Positions 40,843-49,653 of a DNA stretch of 64,000 bases are shown here, one piece after another. The stretch is from Neobacillus rhizophilus (GTDB taxonomy: Bacteria > Bacillota > Bacilli > Bacillales > Cytobacillaceae): assembly GCF_018343535.1 (NCBI RefSeq), contig NZ_JAGYPF010000001.1:62001-126000 (forward strand), given 5' to 3'. The position numbers and the translations under genes are program-made. The notes below the pieces were generated by a model. That model did no database searches and was not told the origin of the DNA. It was given only the letters and a program-made list of their open reading frames with translations. Position 1 is the first letter of the stretch. Every line of letters begins with the position of its first letter.

Positions 40843-41787
40843 ATGACATTAATAAATACTGTAACAGGACCAGTTGATTCTGCAGAGCTTGGAGTTACGC
40901 TGATTCATGAACATATGCGTGTCCGCTCGGAAGCTGTCTTTGTACAGTTTCCCCATTTGTATGATGAAGAAAAGGAATTCGCCAAAGCGGTAGAGCAGGT
41001 AAATAAAGTGAAGGAACTTGGTGTTAAGACCATTTGTGACCCAACGGTGATGGAACTTGGCCGGGATATCCGCTTTATTGAGAGAGTGGCACGTGAAACG
41101 GGTGTGCAAATTATTGCGGCAACAGGAATTTATTCGTATCATTACATCCCGCCTCACTTCCAAAATCGCAGTATTGACTATATGGCAGACTTATTTGTTA
41201 GAGATATTGAAGTTGGTATTCAAAATACATCGATCAAGGCCTGCTTTTTAAAATGTGCGACAGACGCACAAGGGGTTACCAAGGATGTCGAAAAAGTCAT
41301 CCGTGCTGTGGCACGGGCCCATAAAATGACCGGTGTACCGATTATGACCCATTCTCATCCGGCAAGCGGAACGGGCTTAAACCAGCTTGATATTCTTCAA
41401 GAAGAGGGAGTCGATCCTAAACGGATATTGATTGGTCATACTGGAGATACCGACAATCTGGAGTACATCCTTCAGGTACTGGAGCGGGGGCCATTTATTG
41501 GCATGGACCGTTATGGCATAACAAGAGTGTGTTCAAACGAATCGCGAAATGATACCGTGATAGCCCTTGCGAAGCTAGGGTACGCAGACCGCATGTTCCT
41601 GTCGCAGGATTATTGTTGTTCGTATGATTGGTATCCTGATGGAACATCCGCGAAAGCATTCCCGAGTTGGAGCATGAGTTTTGTGTTAGAAGAAGTGATT
41701 CCAGAGTTGAAGAAAAACGGTGTAACGGAGGAGCAGGTTACCAATATGATGGTTGATAACGCTCGCCGTTGGTTTGAGAGAGTTTAG
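40843..41787 (+). CDS. Phosphotriesterase-family metal hydrolase (lactonase-like)
   Basis: A 314-residue amidohydrolase-superfamily protein. Metal ligands are HEH in TLIHEHMRV (about residues 22-24), the bridging lysine in FLKCATDAQG (about 139), His in IMTHSHPASG (about 170-172) and IGHTGDTD (about 200), and Asp in LSQDYCCSYD (about 257). The YCCSYDWYPDG loop resembles phosphotriesterase-like lactonases. It would open a lactone or hydrolyse an ester. ATG 40843 follows AAGGAG. It is followed after 40 bases by the aldo/keto reductase. Confidence 0.87.
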   Translation: MTLINTVTGPVDSAELGVTLIHEHMRVRSEAVFVQFPHLYDEEKEFAKAVEQVNKVKELGVKTICDPTVMELGRDIRFIERVARETGVQIIAATGIYSYHYIPPHFQNRSIDYMADLFVRDIEVGIQNTSIKACFLKCATDAQGVTKDVEKVIRAVARAHKMTGVPIMTHSHPASGTGLNQLDILQEEGVDPKRILIGHTGDTDNLEYILQVLERGPFIGMDRYGITRVCSNESRNDTVIALAKLGYADRMFLSQDYCCSYDWYPDGTSAKAFPSWSMSFVLEEVIPELKKNGVTEEQVTNMMVDNARRWFERV

Positions 41788-41827
41788 GAAACTTGCAAAA
41801 TAGTATAAACAAGGAGATGAAAGGTAC

Positions 41828-42763
41828 GTGGTTAAGCAAATTCGTATTGGAAAAACAGATTTATATGTGAATCCTATAGGTTTAGGTACCAATGCTGTTG
41901 GTGGACATAATCTTTTTCCTAACCTGGATGAAGAAGCAGGCAGAGATTTAGTTCGAAAAGGACTACGGGAAGGGATTAACTTTTTGGATACTGCGTTTAT
42001 CTATGGTCCAAAACGTTCTGAAGAAATCGTCGGAGAAATTGTCAAGGAAAGTGGAAATCGTTCAGAGATTGTCATTGCCACGAAAGCGGCCCATAAATTT
42101 GTTGGGAACGAAGTGGTGCTTGATAATTCTCCGGCTTTTTTAAAGCAATCAGTTGAGGAGAGCCTTCAGCGTCTTCAAACTGATTACATAGATTTGTTCT
42201 ATATCCATTTCCCTGATCAAGATACACCAAAGGATGAAGCGGTTGGGGCATTGAAGCAATTAAAGGATGAAGGGAAAATCAGAGCTATTGGTGTATCCAA
42301 TTTTCGGTTAGAGCAGTTAAAAGAAGCGAATAAAGATGGTTACGTTGATGTGTATCAAGGGGAGTATAACCTATTAAGCAGAGCCGCCGAGAAAGAATTA
42401 TTGCCTTATATGATAGATCATCAGATTTCCTTTGTTCCTTTCTATCCGCTTGCCTCTGGGTTTTTGACGGGAAAATATAATATAAACACAGTGATTAGTG
42501 AAAAGAATCAAAAAAGGCCGCAATTCCAGAAAGAAGTGTATGAGCAAAACTTAGCTAAAATTGATAAGGTAAGGGGAATTGCCGATGCAAAAGGGGCAGA
42601 GGTTGCTCATGTGGTCCTTGCCTGGTATTTAACACGTGAAGGAATCGATGTGATTATTCCAGGTGCCAAAAATGCAGACCAAGTGCTTCATAATTTAAAA
42701 ACGCTGAATGTGCAGCTTTCACCACAAGAGATTCAAAGCATTGACCAGATATTCCATTTATAA
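41828..42763 (+). CDS. Aldo/keto reductase
   Basis: A 311-residue TIM-barrel oxidoreductase with the tetrad visible: Asp in FLDTAFIYG (about residue 50) with Tyr five residues on, Lys in VIATKAAHK (about 82) and His in LFYIHFPDQD (about 117). The NADPH site has IPGAKNADQV near the C-terminus. It reduces an aldehyde or ketone. GTG 41828 follows AAGGAGATGAAAGG. Probably co-transcribed with the lactonase-like gene. Confidence 0.88.
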   Translation: MVKQIRIGKTDLYVNPIGLGTNAVGGHNLFPNLDEEAGRDLVRKGLREGINFLDTAFIYGPKRSEEIVGEIVKESGNRSEIVIATKAAHKFVGNEVVLDNSPAFLKQSVEESLQRLQTDYIDLFYIHFPDQDTPKDEAVGALKQLKDEGKIRAIGVSNFRLEQLKEANKDGYVDVYQGEYNLLSRAAEKELLPYMIDHQISFVPFYPLASGFLTGKYNINTVISEKNQKRPQFQKEVYEQNLAKIDKVRGIADAKGAEVAHVVLAWYLTREGIDVIIPGAKNADQVLHNLKTLNVQLSPQEIQSIDQIFHL

Positions 42764-42771
42764 ATCAGAAA

Positions 42772-42812
42772 AAGGACCCTTTGGAAACTTAATTCCGAAG
42801 GGTCCTTATATT
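42772..42812. terminator. Hairpin between convergent genes
   Basis: AAGGACCCTTTGG pairs with CCGAAGGGTCCTT. The T/A-rich tails on both sides are short, so a bidirectional terminator is likely. Confidence 0.65.
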
Positions 42813-42815
42813 TGT

Positions 42816-43814
42816 TCAAGCTTGAATTTTTACTACGAATCTCCCTTTAGCCTGTCCTTTCAAAATGATAGGCAGGGTCTCAGGCAAGTCCTCAAGTGAA
42901 ATTTCAACTGCAATTGAATCCAATAACGTGGACGGCTTTAAGTCTGTGGCCATTCGATCCCATAGCTTTTTGCGTACTTCCATTGGACAATAGACCGAAT
43001 CGATCCCCAGCAGGTTTACACCGCGCAAAATAAAAGGAAATACGCTTGTTGGGACGTTTCCGCCTCCAGTTAATCCGCTTACAGCTACCGAGCCTCCATA
43101 GTGAATTTTACTTAATACAGCCGCTAAGGATTCACCGCCAACCGGATCAACCGCACCAGCCCAAAGTTGCTTATCCAGCGCTTTGATTTTTCCATTATAA
43201 ACCTCTTCACGGGAGATCACTTCAGACGCACCAAGGTTATGTAAATAATCATGTTCAGCAGCTTTTCCAGTACTTGCAACCACCTCGTAGCCCCGTTTAG
43301 CTAGTATCGAGACAGCAATACTTCCAACACCGCCAGTTGCTCCAGTTACCAAAACCTTTCCCTTTTCAGGAGTAACCCCGTTTTCTTCGAGCCTTTGCAC
43401 AGAAAGGGCAGCGGTAAAGCCAGCTGTTCCCAAAACCATCGCTTCTTTCAGCGAAAGATTCTCCGGGAGCGGAACAACCCAATCTCCTGGAATCCGTGCA
43501 TACTCAGTGAAGCCTCCATAATGGGAAACCCCAATCTCATAGCTTGTCGCGATAACTTTATCACCTTCTTGGAAGCGCGGGTCCTGAGACGAGACAACAA
43601 CTCCCGCTAAATCAATACCTGGGATAAACGGAAATGACCTGACTATTTTGCCATCTGCGATGCTGGCGAGTCCATCCTTATAATTTATGCTGGAATAAGC
43701 AACCTTGATTAGTACTTCCGCTTCAGGAAGGACATCAAAAGAAACTTCTTTAACCTCAACCGAAAAATCGGTCTCCGTCTTATCAACCACTAATGCTTTA
43801 AACAATTCACTCAA
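42816..43814 (-). CDS. YhdH/YhfP-family quinone oxidoreductase (acrylyl-CoA reductase type)
   Basis: A 332-residue zinc-free MDR enzyme. SINYKDGLA (about residue 43), PGIDLAGVVVSS, GTAGFTAALSVQRLE (about 129) and the Rossmann stretch TGATGGVGSIAVSIL (about 157) are typical of the YhdH/AcuI group, which reduces acrylyl-CoA or quinones with NADPH. TTG 43814 follows GGGAGGGG. It closes the catabolic block on the opposite strand. Confidence 0.85.
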   Translation of the reverse strand: MSELFKALVVDKTETDFSVEVKEVSFDVLPEAEVLIKVAYSSINYKDGLASIADGKIVRSFPFIPGIDLAGVVVSSQDPRFQEGDKVIATSYEIGVSHYGGFTEYARIPGDWVVPLPENLSLKEAMVLGTAGFTAALSVQRLEENGVTPEKGKVLVTGATGGVGSIAVSILAKRGYEVVASTGKAAEHDYLHNLGASEVISREEVYNGKIKALDKQLWAGAVDPVGGESLAAVLSKIHYGGSVAVSGLTGGGNVPTSVFPFILRGVNLLGIDSVYCPMEVRKKLWDRMATDLKPSTLLDSIAVEISLEDLPETLPIILKGQAKGRFVVKIQA

Positions 43815-44019
43815 ATTTATTCCCCTCCCACTTTTTTACTATTGAAGCCATTTTACATGGAAAAGCCATTTTTGTAAAACGAATTCAGATTTATCAAAAA
43901 ATTGGTAAAGTTTCTTTTACAAAAAGAAATAGGAAAAAGGAATCGTACTTATTGAGGAAAATGTTGAATAGGATAAAACTGCATTCAACTTGTTTTTCAA
44001 TTAGGAAAGAGGTGGCGTA

Positions 44020-44868
44020 TTGCAGACGGTTAACCTAAAAAGGATGTTGTTAATGGCATCCATGTATGCACTAATTTTCCTACTAATCATTCCCGCTTCT
44101 TATGTTGCCGCAAACGGTCAAGGGAATGGAAATGAAAACGGGAACAATAAGGGGGGACAGCAGGAAGGGAATAATGGCAATCCTAATAACGGGCACCAGG
44201 GCGACCAGGATCAAAAGGGTAATAAGAGTACGGAAATTCATTTTCATTTAAAAAATGACTGTAGGGAAGACGTAGTAGAGGTTTACGTCCTTTGGAAAGG
44301 CGTTTGGACTAAGATGGAAGCACCAGGAAATTCCCCGAATTTTAAATTAAAAGATAATGCTGAATACGTAACAGATGATATCACTGCCTTCAAGCTGGTT
44401 ATAAAGGACCGGGAACCGGTCATCATTCCTGTAAGAGACGTAAGAGTCGGTGTCGAAGCAAACGGTACCATCAATTATTGGCAGGAAAAATGTTATCCGC
44501 CACCGCCGCCGCCTCCGCCAGGTGACGATGATCATGGTAATCCAGGGGATAATCCGGGAGATAAGCCAGGAGACAATCCGGGAGATAAACCGGGAGACAA
44601 TCCAGGAGATAAGCCGGGAGATAAACCAGGAGATTCAGATAATCCAAATCAACCTGGGCCAAACCCGGGAGGTACGGATAATAATACCCCGCCTCCACAA
44701 AATCAAGGAAATCAGATTCCTCCGGCACAAGAAACTATAAAACAAACCACAACAACTGGGGTACTTCCAAAAACAGGAGAGTCAAGCCCATTTGGCTATT
44801 ATTTACTCGGACTACTCGTTACCGCTTCCGGTGTGTATTTATTAAGACGGAAAAAGCTAAACAACTAG
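44020..44868 (+). CDS. LPXTG-anchored surface protein
   Basis: A 282-residue cell-wall protein. A signal peptide (MLLMASMYALIFLLIIPASY region) leads into a Gly/Asn/Gln-rich linker (about 32-70). One small domain of about 85 residues follows, bounded by two cysteines (NDCRED near 80 and EKCYPP near 157), which may form a disulfide. Next comes a run of eight prolines and about six PGDNPGDK-type repeats. The end is a complete sorting signal: LPKTG at about 252, a hydrophobic stretch and LRRKKLNN. TTG 44020 follows GAGGTGG. The next gene is a class D sortase, its likely anchoring enzyme. Confidence 0.87.
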   Translation: MQTVNLKRMLLMASMYALIFLLIIPASYVAANGQGNGNENGNNKGGQQEGNNGNPNNGHQGDQDQKGNKSTEIHFHLKNDCREDVVEVYVLWKGVWTKMEAPGNSPNFKLKDNAEYVTDDITAFKLVIKDREPVIIPVRDVRVGVEANGTINYWQEKCYPPPPPPPPGDDDHGNPGDNPGDKPGDNPGDKPGDNPGDKPGDKPGDSDNPNQPGPNPGGTDNNTPPPQNQGNQIPPAQETIKQTTTTGVLPKTGESSPFGYYLLGLLVTASGVYLLRRKKLNN

Positions 44869-44878
44869 AATCATAGCT

Positions 44879-44911
44879 TTGAGGGGGATTAATATCTCTC
44901 TCAATTTTTTT
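44879..44911 (+). terminator. Hairpin between the LPXTG and sortase genes
   Basis: TTGAGGGGGAT pairs imperfectly with ATCTCTCTCAA, followed by TTTTTTTA. If functional it would reduce, not abolish, sortase transcription from upstream. Confidence 0.55.
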
Positions 44912-44925
44912 ATTGAGGTGCATGT

Positions 44926-45585
44926 ATGAAAAAGTTAACTGCTGTCCTATTAATTCTTTTAGGCATTATGATTATGTTTTATCCAAAAATTACAGAGGTT
45001 TTTCATAACCATGAACAAAATTTACTGTTAAAGAAATGGGATCAAAAAAAGCATGGAAACAAAAACTCTCTGGAAAATAATTATCAAAGTCTAAATAAGG
45101 CATTCGATGAAAGCTTGGAAAGGGAGCCTATACCTGAGCAAGGAACAATCCAGGAGCCTGCCCTGATAAATAAAAATTTCGAAATGGACGGCCTGACTGG
45201 TATTATAAAAATACCAAAGATAGACCTAACTCTGCCCATATTAGAAGGGGCAAGTCAAGCAAATTTAAAAATTGGTGCTAGCCATTTGGACGGTACGGCC
45301 CTTCCCGGTGAAATCGGAAACGCCGCCATCGCCGCCCATCGCAGCAGAACATATGGAAAGATGTTTAACCGCTTGAATGAACTAAAGCCTGGCGATGAAA
45401 TTGTGGTGGAGGACAAAAAACAAGCCTATACCTACGATATTTACAATGTTTTAATTGTGGAACCTGATGATTTATCTGTTTTAAATCCCAATGGTCAAGA
45501 CCGAATCTTGACATTGATCACCTGCGACCCCATCACCACAGGAATCCACCGCCTGATCATCCACGCCAAATTAAAAGGGGCCTGA
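44926..45585 (+). CDS. Class D sortase
   Basis: A 219-residue membrane-anchored transpeptidase. One N-terminal helix (about residues 4-20) precedes a low-complexity stalk. The catalytic residues are His in IAAHRSRTYG (about 137), Cys in LTLITCDPIT (about 199) and Arg in IHRLIIHAK (about 209). The opening of the domain, GLTGIIKIPKIDLTLPI, is the class D pattern. It joins LPXTG-type signals to peptidoglycan. ATG 44926 follows TTGAGGTG. It pairs with the LPKTG protein immediately upstream. Confidence 0.9.
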   Translation: MKKLTAVLLILLGIMIMFYPKITEVFHNHEQNLLLKKWDQKKHGNKNSLENNYQSLNKAFDESLEREPIPEQGTIQEPALINKNFEMDGLTGIIKIPKIDLTLPILEGASQANLKIGASHLDGTALPGEIGNAAIAAHRSRTYGKMFNRLNELKPGDEIVVEDKKQAYTYDIYNVLIVEPDDLSVLNPNGQDRILTLITCDPITTGIHRLIIHAKLKGA

Positions 45586-45616
45586 TTCTTTTTTGCGCTA
45601 TTCAGGCCTCATTTTT
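45577..45616 (+). terminator. Terminator at the end of the sortase gene
   Basis: GGCCTGA pairs with TCAGGCC, the left arm covering the stop codon, followed by TCATTTTTC. Confidence 0.65.
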
Positions 45617-45692
45617 CATTTGCCCCCTTTTTAGCGGGCTTTTTGTATGGTAGAATTTAGGCATTTATACAAGATGGATGTGGGGTTATAAA

Positions 45693-46253
45693 ATGGATAT
45701 GAAATCTAAATGGAACGCCAAATACAAAGATCGTTTGACTGAGTTAAAGGAGCCTGTTCCAAATCCCCGATTGAAAGATCTTTCAGTACACCTTCACGGC
45801 GGGAATGCCCTTGACCTTGCCTGCGGTCTAGGTGGAAACAGTATTTTTCTTGCCCAATTAAACTATCATGTAGTGGCTCTTGATATATCAGAGATTGCCA
45901 TCCACTTTCTTCAGGAACAAGCTGTCGAACAGCATCTCAATATTAATCCGCGCGTTTGTGATTTAACGGATGTCACACAGCTTAAGAAGGAGCACATCTC
46001 AACCGACCTTATTGTGATTACCTACTACCTAGACCGATCCCTCTTTCCATTTGTCAAAAGCATGGTAAAAAGGAACGGATTTTTCTTTATGGAAACCTAT
46101 TTTCAGACACCCAAGACAGCATACCAAACGATATCCGATCAATATAAATTGAAGCCAAAAGAGCTTTTAAACGAATTCAGTGAATGGAAAGTGCTCTTTT
46201 TTGAAGAGAACGACCAAGAAGGACGGCAAACGGTATTTTGTCAAAAGGTATAG
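45693..46253 (+). CDS. Class I SAM-dependent methyltransferase
   Basis: A 186-residue methyltransferase. Motif I is NALDLACGLGGNSIFLAQ (about residues 35-52), followed by HVVALDISEIAI (motif II) and STDLIVITYYLDRSLFP (motif III/IV), close to TehB-like enzymes. The acceptor is unknown. ATG 45693 is preferred for GTGGGG upstream; ATG 45678 precedes it in frame without a ribosome site. Confidence 0.82.
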   Translation: MDMKSKWNAKYKDRLTELKEPVPNPRLKDLSVHLHGGNALDLACGLGGNSIFLAQLNYHVVALDISEIAIHFLQEQAVEQHLNINPRVCDLTDVTQLKKEHISTDLIVITYYLDRSLFPFVKSMVKRNGFFFMETYFQTPKTAYQTISDQYKLKPKELLNEFSEWKVLFFEENDQEGRQTVFCQKV

Positions 46254-46282
46254 CTATTTAAAAAATATAAGGGGGTGAAAAG

Positions 46283-47596
46283 GTGATTGACCCAAAAGTT
46301 GATGATAACGCCAAAGTTTTAGAAATTCCAGTGGATGGAATACATCTTTACATCGATTCGCCTGAAAGGCAAAAACAGTTATATAAGCGGACTTTGGGGG
46401 TAGCGGTCATTTCCCAGATGCTCGGTGGCGCAGGACTTGCTGCTGGTGTAACGGTTGGGGCACTGCTAGCCAAAAATATGCTGGGAACCGACCGGTTTGC
46501 CGGACTGCCAGTGGCATTGTTGACTCTTGGTTCCGCAGGTGCAGCACTTCTGATTGGAAGACTGTCGCAGCGATACGGCCGCCGTTTTGGACTGGCAGCG
46601 GGTTTTTTGGCCGGAGGTATCGGCGCGATTGGAGTGGTGACGGCAGCTGTCATCAATTCTATTATTCTGCTGTTTGCATCACTATTAATCTATGGTGCCG
46701 GAACCGCAGCTAACCTGCAAACCCGTTATGCAGGTACCGATCTCGCCAGTCCTTCACAGCGGGCAACCGCTATCAGTATCACCATGTTAGCGACGACGTT
46801 TGGGGCTGTTGCCGGGCCGAATCTTGTTGATGTAATGGGACGATTTGCAATGTCGATCGGTGTTCCATCTTTGGCCGGCCCGTTTATTTTAGGGGCTGCT
46901 GCTTTCCTTTTGGCCGGTTCTGTGTTGTTGATGTTCCTGTACCCAGATCCTCTCAAGGTTGCAAAGCTATTGTCGGAAGTTAATAGCAGCAACGGAGAAT
47001 TTTCTTCAAAACTACCCACCGGCGCATCGCTCAAGAAGAAGCGCGAACTCGTAGTCGGTGCTGCCCTGATGGTCCTAACACAGTTAGTGATGGTTGCCAT
47101 CATGACCATGACACCTGTCCATATGAGAAACCATGGACACGATCTGAGTGATATCGGATTAATTATCAGTATTCATATTGGCGCCATGTATCTTCCATCT
47201 TTGGTGACCGGAATAATTGCTGACAAAATTGGCCGTACGGCAATGTCAATTTTAGCGGGTGCCACCTTGCTTATGGCAGGTCTTCTTGCCGCTTTTGCAC
47301 CAGCTGATTCAATGCTCGTCCTAATGATTGCACTTGCCCTGCTGGGGCTTGGCTGGAACTTTGGTTTGATTAGCGGTACAGCGATTATTGTCGATGCTAC
47401 TCACATTTCCACACGTGCTAAGACACAGGGAACAATTGATGTTTTGGTTGCTCTTGCCGGTGCATCTGGCGGAGCCATTTCCGGAATGGTCGTTGCCCAG
47501 TCAAGCTATACCATACTCTCGCTGGCGGGAGGCATTTTATCTTTGCTGCTTATCCCTGTTGTCGTTTGGTCCAGGAGAAAACAACCGAATGCATAG
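46283..47596 (+). CDS. MFS transporter
   Basis: A 437-residue major facilitator with about 12 helices, starting at GTG 46283 behind GGGGGTGA. Typical loops are LSQRYGRRFGLAAG (loop 2-3, about 93-106) and ADKIGRTAMSILAG (loop 8-9, about 312-325). It is rich in Gly and Ala in the first helices. The closest look is to multidrug-type exporters. It begins 30 bases after the methyltransferase and may share its transcript. Confidence 0.82.
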   Translation: MIDPKVDDNAKVLEIPVDGIHLYIDSPERQKQLYKRTLGVAVISQMLGGAGLAAGVTVGALLAKNMLGTDRFAGLPVALLTLGSAGAALLIGRLSQRYGRRFGLAAGFLAGGIGAIGVVTAAVINSIILLFASLLIYGAGTAANLQTRYAGTDLASPSQRATAISITMLATTFGAVAGPNLVDVMGRFAMSIGVPSLAGPFILGAAAFLLAGSVLLMFLYPDPLKVAKLLSEVNSSNGEFSSKLPTGASLKKKRELVVGAALMVLTQLVMVAIMTMTPVHMRNHGHDLSDIGLIISIHIGAMYLPSLVTGIIADKIGRTAMSILAGATLLMAGLLAAFAPADSMLVLMIALALLGLGWNFGLISGTAIIVDATHISTRAKTQGTIDVLVALAGASGGAISGMVVAQSSYTILSLAGGILSLLLIPVVVWSRRKQPNA

Positions 47597-47605
47597 CATA
47601 AAAGT

Positions 47606-47635
47606 TCCAGGCCTATATTGGCTTGGGATTTTTTC
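47606..47635 (+). terminator. Terminator after the MFS gene
   Basis: CCAGGCC pairs with GGCTTGG (one G-U) over a 6-base loop, followed by GATTTTTTC. Confidence 0.7.
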
Positions 47636-47755
47636 GTATTTGGAAAATTTTCATGAATAGCCCAGACACCACAATACTTCTTTAACATGACCGGTAACGA
47701 ATGAATACAATGATTGACATAGAGTTCTAATACTGTTGCCCATGGGGGGAGAAGG

Positions 47756-48226
47756 TTGAAGATTGAGTACAATCATGCTATTGGTTTGCCTAGAAATTTA
47801 GTATGGAAATGGTTGAAAGATGAAACAGTCCTAAAAAACTCGATTCCTAACTGCAAGTTGTTTGTTGAAACTTCAAGTGGTATCTACCGAGGCGAAATTG
47901 ATATCCGGATTGGTCCAATCAACGATGTATATGCGATCGACATACGACGTATAGAAGAAAAAAACCCATCATTTTATCGCCTGAAAATAAACGGAACTAG
48001 CAAACTTGGAAAAATTCAGGCGCAGTCTGATTTATTTCTAAGAGATTGGCAAGGGGCTTGCAAATTAACTATTAAAGCTGATGTAGTGATAACAGGGACT
48101 ATGGAAGTGACTCCTGATCGGTTACTTAATGGAGCAGCAATCAAGGTGATTGAAAACCTATTCCAAAACCTGGAGAAAGAAATTAAAAAGGCTGTCTATC
48201 AGTCTAGAAAAAAATTTCATACTTGA
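47756..48226 (+). CDS. SRPBCC-fold protein, CoxG-like
   Basis: A 156-residue START/SRPBCC-fold protein. VWKWLKDETVLKNSIPNCK (about residues 16-34) and the IRIGPINDVYAIDIRRIEEK stretch (about 51-70) are those of the CoxG (carbon monoxide dehydrogenase subunit G) family, which bind hydrophobic ligands and often help assemble or recruit oxidoreductases. No coxLMS genes are near, so the role is unknown. TTG 47756 follows GGGGGGAGAAGG. Confidence 0.75.
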   Translation: MKIEYNHAIGLPRNLVWKWLKDETVLKNSIPNCKLFVETSSGIYRGEIDIRIGPINDVYAIDIRRIEEKNPSFYRLKINGTSKLGKIQAQSDLFLRDWQGACKLTIKADVVITGTMEVTPDRLLNGAAIKVIENLFQNLEKEIKKAVYQSRKKFHT

Positions 48227-48318
48227 GTCCCCATAACTTTGAAAACAGCATCCAAGCTTGAAATAAGCCGGGATGTTTTCTTATTGAAAGTTTTTTTAAG
48301 TGGAAGAAAAAGGTTTCT

Positions 48319-48333
48319 TAGATTCAGAAAATA
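48319..48333 (+). promoter_or_regulatory. Weak CodY-like site upstream of the M20 genes
   Basis: TAGATTCAGAAAATA keeps the core TTCAGAAAAT but matches AATTTTCWGAAAATT at only 11 of 15 positions. It lies just ahead of a possible promoter (TTGACC at 48342-48347 with TATATT at 48363-48368, short spacing) and 106 bases upstream of the first M20 gene. Confidence 0.3.
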
Positions 48334-48438
48334 CTCTTATATTGACCGTTATTAGAATATTCTATATTTTTGTTGTATTTCACTGTACTTTTTCTCTAAA
48401 ATTATCTTGAATAAAAGAATTTTAGGGAGGCTTAATTT

Positions 48439-49626
48439 ATGGTAGAAAAAACACTTGATCTTCAGAAATTAGTTGAAGCTGTTGAAAAAGAGGTTGTGGA
48501 GTGGCGCAGACATTTACATGAAAATCCTGAACTTTCATTTCAGGAGGTAGAAACATCCAATTATGTATTTGAGAAGTTAGAGTCCTTTGGCAATATTGAG
48601 TTATCTCGTCCAACGCCGACAAGCGTATTAGGACGGATTGTCGGTGCTAAGCCTGGTAAAATTGTTGCTTTACGTGCTGACATGGACGCGCTTCCAATTC
48701 AAGAAGAAACCGGGCTCCCATTTGCCTCCAAAAATGACGGTGTGATGCATGCCTGCGGTCATGATGGACATACTGCCATGCTTTTAGGAGCGGCAAAGGT
48801 TCTGTCCCAATTAAAGGATGAAATAGAAGGGGAAATCCGCTTTTTCTTCCAGCATGCTGAGGAATTGTTCCCTGGCGGCGCATCGGAAATGGTGAAGGCC
48901 GGCGTTACAGAGGGGATTGATGGGGTCATCGGCGTTCACCTTGGTTCGCAAATTCCTTCAGGAATCTTTACTGTTTGTTATGGACCAGTCACTGCAGCGA
49001 CTGATGCATTTGATATTGATATTCAAGGCAAGGGCGGACATGGTTCTGCACCAAATGCAACGATTGATCCAATTGCTATCGGTGTTCAAATTATTAACGG
49101 AATTAACCAAATTATTTCACGGAAAGTGGATGCAGCCCAGCGCGCTGTCATTTCTGTTACCAAATTCAATGGTGGAACAGCCAATAATATTATTCCTGAC
49201 CGCGTAAGCCTTGGCGGGACTGTCCGCACTTTTGATCCGGAAGTACGCAAACAGATTCCCGTCTGGATTGAAAAAATCGCTAAAGGAATCACTGAAGCAC
49301 ATGACGCTTCCTATGAATTAAATTATATGCTGGGATACGCACCTGTCATAAATGAAGAAAATATCACCAAACTGGTAGAGCAAACCATTGTGGAAACATT
49401 CGGAGAAAGCAATCGAGTCATTGCAAATGGGATCATGGGAGGGGAGGATTTTTCAGCATTTTCAGCGGAAGCACCGGGATGTTTTGTTTTCCTAGGCGCT
49501 GGAAGCGAGAACCCAGCCGAAAATTATCCGCATCATCATCCAAAATTTGATGTGAAGGAAGAGTCTTTAATAAAAGGTGTCAATTATTTCGTCCGCTCGG
49601 CCTTCAAATTCTTAGGTGAGAAATAA
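48439..49626 (+). CDS. M20-family amidohydrolase (N-acyl amino acid hydrolase type), copy 1
   Basis: A 395-residue zinc/manganese hydrolase of the M20D group, which removes acyl groups from amino acids or cleaves small peptides. Motifs are LRADMDALPIQEETGLPF (about residues 76-93), MHACGHDGHTAMLLGAAK (metal ligands, about 100-117), FFQHAEELFPGGA with the catalytic Glu, the dimerisation-domain GKGGHGSAP and the C-terminal GEDFSAF and HHHPKFDV. There is no signal peptide. It is followed 28 bases later by a close paralogue. Confidence 0.92.
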   Translation: MVEKTLDLQKLVEAVEKEVVEWRRHLHENPELSFQEVETSNYVFEKLESFGNIELSRPTPTSVLGRIVGAKPGKIVALRADMDALPIQEETGLPFASKNDGVMHACGHDGHTAMLLGAAKVLSQLKDEIEGEIRFFFQHAEELFPGGASEMVKAGVTEGIDGVIGVHLGSQIPSGIFTVCYGPVTAATDAFDIDIQGKGGHGSAPNATIDPIAIGVQIINGINQIISRKVDAAQRAVISVTKFNGGTANNIIPDRVSLGGTVRTFDPEVRKQIPVWIEKIAKGITEAHDASYELNYMLGYAPVINEENITKLVEQTIVETFGESNRVIANGIMGGEDFSAFSAEAPGCFVFLGAGSENPAENYPHHHPKFDVKEESLIKGVNYFVRSAFKFLGEK

Positions 49627-49653
49627 AAGTACCCGTAATGTGGAGGGGATTTT

